Positions 45,531 to 49,168 of a stretch of 49,168 nt of DNA are shown piece after piece. The position numbers were made by a program, and so were the translations under genes. The notes under the pieces were generated by a model that was not told where the DNA came from, made no database searches, and saw nothing but the letters and a program-made list of their open reading frames with translations. Source of the DNA: a virus. Location: IMG/VR virus record IMGVR_UViG_3300031576_000074, positions 1 through 49,168 of that record, one strand, 5' to 3'. Each line of letters opens with the position of its first letter. The stretch's first letter is position 1.

Positions 45531-46136
45531 GTGGCTATAATAAATCTTCAAGTAAGTGCGAGCACAGATGACGCGCATGAAGTAGGGGGCAGCGTACCGG
45601 TGTTAGATGGAATATCTCTCCCGGTTGGCGTAGATGCGGCGGGGAATGGTGTTGCTGCGGGTTATCGTTTTATCAATGTCATGATTCCACGGGGGAGTCC
45701 GATCGAGTCAGCAATTCTCACGCTCAGGGCTAGCGCCACTGGTGGTTTGGCACTAACGACAGTGGATGGCCACTTGCACGACAACTCACCGACATTTACC
45801 ACGACAGACGGTGATGTAGACGGACGAGGCCATACGCTTGCCAACCGTAGTTGGGACCCTAGCGAGTGGATAGCGGGTACATCTTACGCCAGCCCTGATA
45901 TCAAAGCAGTCATTCAGGATATTATAAGTCGCCCCGGTTGGGTGAGTGGCAATGCGCTTACCATTTTGCATATTGATGATGATGGCCCAATCAACACGAG
46001 GATTTTCGTCGAGAGTTACGATAGTGTCCCTGCTAATGCTGCTAAGTTGGATATTATCTTTACGACACCGGTTCAACAGCCAGCTGCCTTTGGCCCGAAC
46101 ATTATCCGTGGGCAGCGGAGAGTGGTGAGCTTGTAA
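45531..46136 (+). CDS. Beta-rich structural protein, tandem duplicate B
   Basis: The 201-aa paralog of 44907-45527 is equal in length and has the same blocks (INLQVSASTDDAHEV, HDNSPTFTTTDGDVDGRG, IQDIISRPGWVSGNALTIL). The C-terminal FGPNIIRGQRRVVSL tail resembles those of the neighbours at 46136 and 46909, suggesting a shared docking peptide. Codon use is less GC-rich than copy A, so the duplication is not very recent. Probable virion surface protein. Confidence 0.6.
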   Translation: MAIINLQVSASTDDAHEVGGSVPVLDGISLPVGVDAAGNGVAAGYRFINVMIPRGSPIESAILTLRASATGGLALTTVDGHLHDNSPTFTTTDGDVDGRGHTLANRSWDPSEWIAGTSYASPDIKAVIQDIISRPGWVSGNALTILHIDDDGPINTRIFVESYDSVPANAAKLDIIFTTPVQQPAAFGPNIIRGQRRVVSL

Positions 46137-46909
46137 TGGCCTGGGCCAGTTTAGGAAGTATAGGTTCAGCGCAAAACAAGACAGGCGCTACCACCGTTGT
46201 CATAACAACAGCAGCGGCAGCGGAAGTAAATAATGTCGTTGTTGTTCTTATTGCCGTAAATAATATTCAAACTACAGACGTAGAGGATGGCACGGATATT
46301 GTCAGCGTGGTCGACTCTGCCGGTAATACCTACGTTCGCGCTAAGACGATGACAAATGGGGAAGGGGCTGCCGCTGCTGGGGCGACGGTCGGCATCTATT
46401 TCTCAAAGGTTACGACCGAGTTACCTATTGGCAGCACGATCACCATTACTTTCAATGGATCCCCAGCGGCTAAAGCGGTACGGGCGTGGGAATTCTCTAT
46501 TAGTGCTCCTAATGTTGTAACAGTACAGGGCAGCGCGGTTGCTGTTGGAGATGCTGCTGATCCTGCTGAACAGACTATTACCGGCCTTGTAAATAGAGAG
46601 TATCTTTGGCTTCACGCTCTCGCTAACGAGGGACCAATTGAGGATGTTTATACGAAGGATGCAGATTATACGGAAATTACAGAGGAAGGTACAACTGGCG
46701 GCGCTGCGGCGAGCAATATGACTTTGAACGGTGAATATCGCATTTTTGTAGGAACTACGGATACGGTGGACGATGCATATCCGGCGTTGCGTGATCATGC
46801 TCAAGTATATGTTGCTTTGCAAGAAGAACTTTCAGTTTCTACACGGCAAGTAGCTTCTGCATTTGGTTCTAGGGTTATTCGTGCTCCAGGAAAAGTGGTG
46901 AATTTCTAA
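46136..46909 (+). CDS. Beta-rich structural protein, 257 aa
   Basis: ATG overlaps the previous stop codon. The N-terminal part is Val/Ala/Thr-rich with strands (TTVVITTAAAAEVNNVVVVLIAV, VVDSAGNTYVRAKTM, GSTITITFNGSPAAKAVRAWEF). This is a repetitive beta-sandwich common in phage fibre-associated proteins. The end (VASAFGSRVIRAPGKVVNF) matches the tail motif of the previous gene. Confidence 0.55.
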   Translation: MAWASLGSIGSAQNKTGATTVVITTAAAAEVNNVVVVLIAVNNIQTTDVEDGTDIVSVVDSAGNTYVRAKTMTNGEGAAAAGATVGIYFSKVTTELPIGSTITITFNGSPAAKAVRAWEFSISAPNVVTVQGSAVAVGDAADPAEQTITGLVNREYLWLHALANEGPIEDVYTKDADYTEITEEGTTGGAAASNMTLNGEYRIFVGTTDTVDDAYPALRDHAQVYVALQEELSVSTRQVASAFGSRVIRAPGKVVNF

Positions 46910-47538
46910 TGCCAATTTTAGTGCAGGATAGCTTTACGGATACTAACGGTGTTCTGTTGCAGAACCATACGCCGGAGATAGGTGGTGCATGGATACAGGA
47001 TACAGTCGGCGGTACGGCAGAGATCAATACAAACCGACTGCGCAATGTAGCCTTTGATGCTCATTATGGCAATGCAGCAATAGCCACCCTACCGAATCTT
47101 GATGTTTTATTTACATGGGTTGCTAGTTCAACACCATTAGTAGAAGCAAATGTTCGCCATGCAGTTCCAACGATAGCTTTTACAGGATATCGTGCTCGTT
47201 ATGACACCGATCATTATGACCTTATAGCTGTTCCTAACCCATCTGACAATATTATCTTAACTAGTCTTACTGAAGCCATTCCCACACTTCCGGCGCAATT
47301 CCTTTTCCAGTTTCGCCCTTTTGGAAATCCTCGTCTGATTCTAACGGTTAATGGCGTACAAAAGTTGACCTCTAATGATGGTCGCATTGGAAGTTGTAAT
47401 AGGGTGGGTCTTATAGTAACAGATCTAGTTGCTACTGCTACGCAAATAGATAATTTTCTGGCTATTGAGAGTCCTCAGGTTGTCGTACAGCAATCTCTCA
47501 ATATCGTACGTACATCTGATAGGGTAAACGCTTACTAA
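46909..47538 (+). CDS. Concanavalin/laminin-G-like structural protein, 209 aa
   Basis: ILVQDSFTDTNGVLLQNHTPEIGGAW followed by alternating strands and FLAIESPQVVVQQSLNIVRTSDRV resembles the carbohydrate-binding-like fold frequent in phage distal tail or fibre proteins. It overlaps the previous gene by one base. Possibly binds the host surface; no active-site residues seen. Confidence 0.55.
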   Translation: MPILVQDSFTDTNGVLLQNHTPEIGGAWIQDTVGGTAEINTNRLRNVAFDAHYGNAAIATLPNLDVLFTWVASSTPLVEANVRHAVPTIAFTGYRARYDTDHYDLIAVPNPSDNIILTSLTEAIPTLPAQFLFQFRPFGNPRLILTVNGVQKLTSNDGRIGSCNRVGLIVTDLVATATQIDNFLAIESPQVVVQQSLNIVRTSDRVNAY

Positions 47539-47551
47539 GGGGGCCTATTAA

Positions 47552-49168
47552 ATGCCCCGCTGGCAGTATCAAGCTAAGACACAACCTGTAGCTGAACATG
47601 CCAGCATTATCCCCTCATTCGGCTGGTACGTCCCACCGCCAGCACAGGTCTTTAGAGCTAAGCCCCGAGCGCAGATCGGCTGGTTTGTTGGGCCGCTTCA
47701 GCCTATTGCTGATGTTACTCTTGTAGCCGCAACGACGGCGCAAGTTATTGCTGGGCGGTCGGTACAATATCAGGCTAAGGCTGCGCCGGTAGCCGAACAT
47801 GCCAGTATTATTCCTTCATTCGGTTGGTTCCAGCAGCAACCAGAGCAAGTCTTCCGACGATCTCCCCCAAGGCAGCCAGGATTATTTGCTACTGGGGCAG
47901 TCCCCGAAGCTTTTGATATCCAGGGACCAATCTCTGCAGAGACAACTCTTGTTGTCTTAGGTACACTTACGCAAATCCAGTCTAAAGCGGAACCTCTCGT
48001 TATTATAGCTGCCCCTGCTGTTCCTGATTTTGGCTGGTTCCAGCAGCAAGCAGACATACTCCGTCGCCCCGTTGTAAGGCAGCCTGGGTTATTTGCAGCG
48101 CCGCAAGAAGCTGAACTTATAGAGGTAGATCTCGATTGGTTCCAGCAGCGCCCAGAACAAGTCTTTAGAGCTAAGCCGCAAACACGGCTTGGCTGGTTTG
48201 CTCGTGGCTATGACGCTACCGAGCTTGCCCCTAGCTTCGGTTGGTTCCACCAACAGACAGATGTTATACGGCGTAAGCCCCAAACGAGAACAGGCTTCTT
48301 CGCTAAGGGCTACGATAATCAGGAACTAGCTCCTGCTTTTGGTTGGTTTGTTCAAGAGGCCAATATACTCCGTAGTCCTAAGCCACGGCAGCAGGGGCTA
48401 TTTGCAGCGCCGTTTGAGGCGGAGCTTATAGAAGTTGACCTTGATTGGTTTGTCCAACGTCCAGAGCGTATACCCAGGCGTCACCATCAAACGGGTGAAG
48501 GTTTTGTTGCTAAGGGGTATACGGCTGATGAGATAACCCCTGACTTTGACTGGTTCCACCAGCGTCCTGAACAAGTTTTCCGTCGTCGTCCTCCTATAGC
48601 GGAGGGGGGATCTGCAGCCTTTGTTGACTTCAGCGTCCCATCGGCCGTTGTGCCCGATTTTGGATGGTTTGTACAACAGCCAGAGCAGGTATTCCGCCGT
48701 AAGCCTCAAGCACAATTAGGCTTCTTTGCCACGGGTGCCGTTCTTGAATCCTTTGATATCTTTGGGCCAGTTGTTACAGAGGCAACCCTGGTTATCCCCG
48801 GCACTGTCACACTGGTTCAATCGAAGGCAGAGCCCCTTGTAATTGTAGCAGCCCCAGCAGTTCCTAGTTTTGGTTGGTTTGTTCAACAAGCGGATATACT
48901 GCGTCGCCGACCACAGACGTCGGTTGGGTTCTTTGTTAGGGGGCCAGACAATAGCGAGATTACACCGGACTTTGATTGGTTTGTACAGCAAGCTAATATT
49001 CTTCGTCTGCCCCTTCCGAGGCAAGTAGGGCTCTTTGTTCGGGGCTTTACGGCTGCTGAAATTGCAGCAGTTCCTAGCTTTGACTGGTTCCGTCAACACC
49101 CTGGTCCTCTACCTAAGCCTGTTCGACCTTTGGGGCTTGTGGCGAAGGGCTACACTGCGGCAGAAATT
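47552..49168 (+). CDS. Large repeat protein with about 12 FGWF-type repeats (3' end beyond the window)
   Basis: ATG 47552 begins a frame open for 539 codons to the window edge. The product is built of roughly 30- to 45-residue units with the core F-[GD]-W-F-x-Q-Q-[PA]-[ED]-x-[VI]-[FL]-R-R-x-P-x-x-R-x-G-[LF]-F-[AV]-x-G. At least 12 units start at WF or WY. A second-order repeat exists: the segment after unit 2 (ATGAVPEAFDIQGPI...KAEPLVIIAAPAVPDF) returns after unit 9 nearly unchanged. No catalytic motif. It is probably a virion surface, fibre or tail-associated protein. Repeats of this type in phages are uncharacterised to my knowledge. Confidence 0.7.
   Translation, partial: MPRWQYQAKTQPVAEHASIIPSFGWYVPPPAQVFRAKPRAQIGWFVGPLQPIADVTLVAATTAQVIAGRSVQYQAKAAPVAEHASIIPSFGWFQQQPEQVFRRSPPRQPGLFATGAVPEAFDIQGPISAETTLVVLGTLTQIQSKAEPLVIIAAPAVPDFGWFQQQADILRRPVVRQPGLFAAPQEAELIEVDLDWFQQRPEQVFRAKPQTRLGWFARGYDATELAPSFGWFHQQTDVIRRKPQTRTGFFAKGYDNQELAPAFGWFVQEANILRSPKPRQQGLFAAPFEAELIEVDLDWFVQRPERIPRRHHQTGEGFVAKGYTADEITPDFDWFHQRPEQVFRRRPPIAEGGSAAFVDFSVPSAVVPDFGWFVQQPEQVFRRKPQAQLGFFATGAVLESFDIFGPVVTEATLVIPGTVTLVQSKAEPLVIVAAPAVPSFGWFVQQADILRRRPQTSVGFFVRGPDNSEITPDFDWFVQQANILRLPLPRQVGLFVRGFTAAEIAAVPSFDWFRQHPGPLPKPVRPLGLVAKGYTAAEI

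Noticed and set aside
1-49168. CRISPR array or integrase/attachment site
   Set aside because: No regularly spaced direct repeats with spacers and no recombinase motif were seen on either strand.

Overview
The window looks like one contiguous piece of a tailed double-stranded DNA bacteriophage (Caudoviricetes). It carries a phage replication set (RecA-like ATPase, family A DNA polymerase, candidate ssDNA-binding protein, CHC2/Toprim primase, DnaB-like helicase, SNF2 helicase) and a head-to-neck set in the usual order (terminase large subunit, portal, neck protein, ChaB/protease/scaffold fusion, major capsid protein). No integrase, rRNA or confident tRNA gene was seen. The host cannot be named. 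Several rightward operons have a -10 box only 6-7 nt before the first start codon, which implies leaderless mRNAs and would suit hosts such as Deinococcota, Actinomycetota or Chloroflexota. This is an inference.

Layout: (1) 1-8995, minus strand: replication and recombination module, tightly packed with ATGA/GTGA overlaps. (2) 9000-9900: promoter, a 15-bp stem-loop, a rightward winged-helix-like protein, then palindromic and direct repeats and a strong terminator, together a possible origin. (3) 10046-12174, minus: exonuclease, a zinc/HTH regulator and an XRE repressor-like protein. (4) 12245-17744, plus: a DNA-base hypermodification module (thymidylate-synthase-fold pyrimidine hydroxymethylase candidate, two proteins resembling the transferases/pyrophosphorylases of hypermodified-thymine phages, a P-loop kinase and a SAM-methyltransferase-like protein), then a small-terminase-like protein. 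(5) 17741-31651, minus: a long accessory operon with a membrane-anchored RuvB-like ATPase, a SLOG protein, many zinc ribbons, and a ubiquitin-like module (Ubl ending in Gly-Gly-Leu, E1/ThiF, JAMM peptidase, E2-like protein) next to a MoxR/CobS-like AAA+ ATPase and a HExxH/VWA protein. (6) 29729-32174: two long non-coding stretches with repeats, hairpins and inverted-repeat-flanked small genes. (7) 32175-49168, plus: regulator, Fic protein, large terminase, two proteases, portal, capsid, structural proteins, and a large repeat protein running off the right edge.

The most striking content is a complete-looking phage-borne ubiquitin-like conjugation/deconjugation set (23046-25844) beside a chelatase-like AAA+/VWA pair. 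Its layout recalls PRTRC-type cassettes but lies inside a phage early operon. Second is the thymine hypermodification cluster. If it works as its relatives do, it would make 5-hydroxymethyl-dUMP, phosphorylate the base in DNA and attach an amine or amino acid, masking the genome from restriction. Other notable points are a nested scaffold gene with its own ribosome binding site, likely ATT/ATA start codons, a Fic protein with an intact autoinhibitory motif, paired zincin and papain-like proteases, and patches of distinctly GC-rich genes that suggest recent acquisition.
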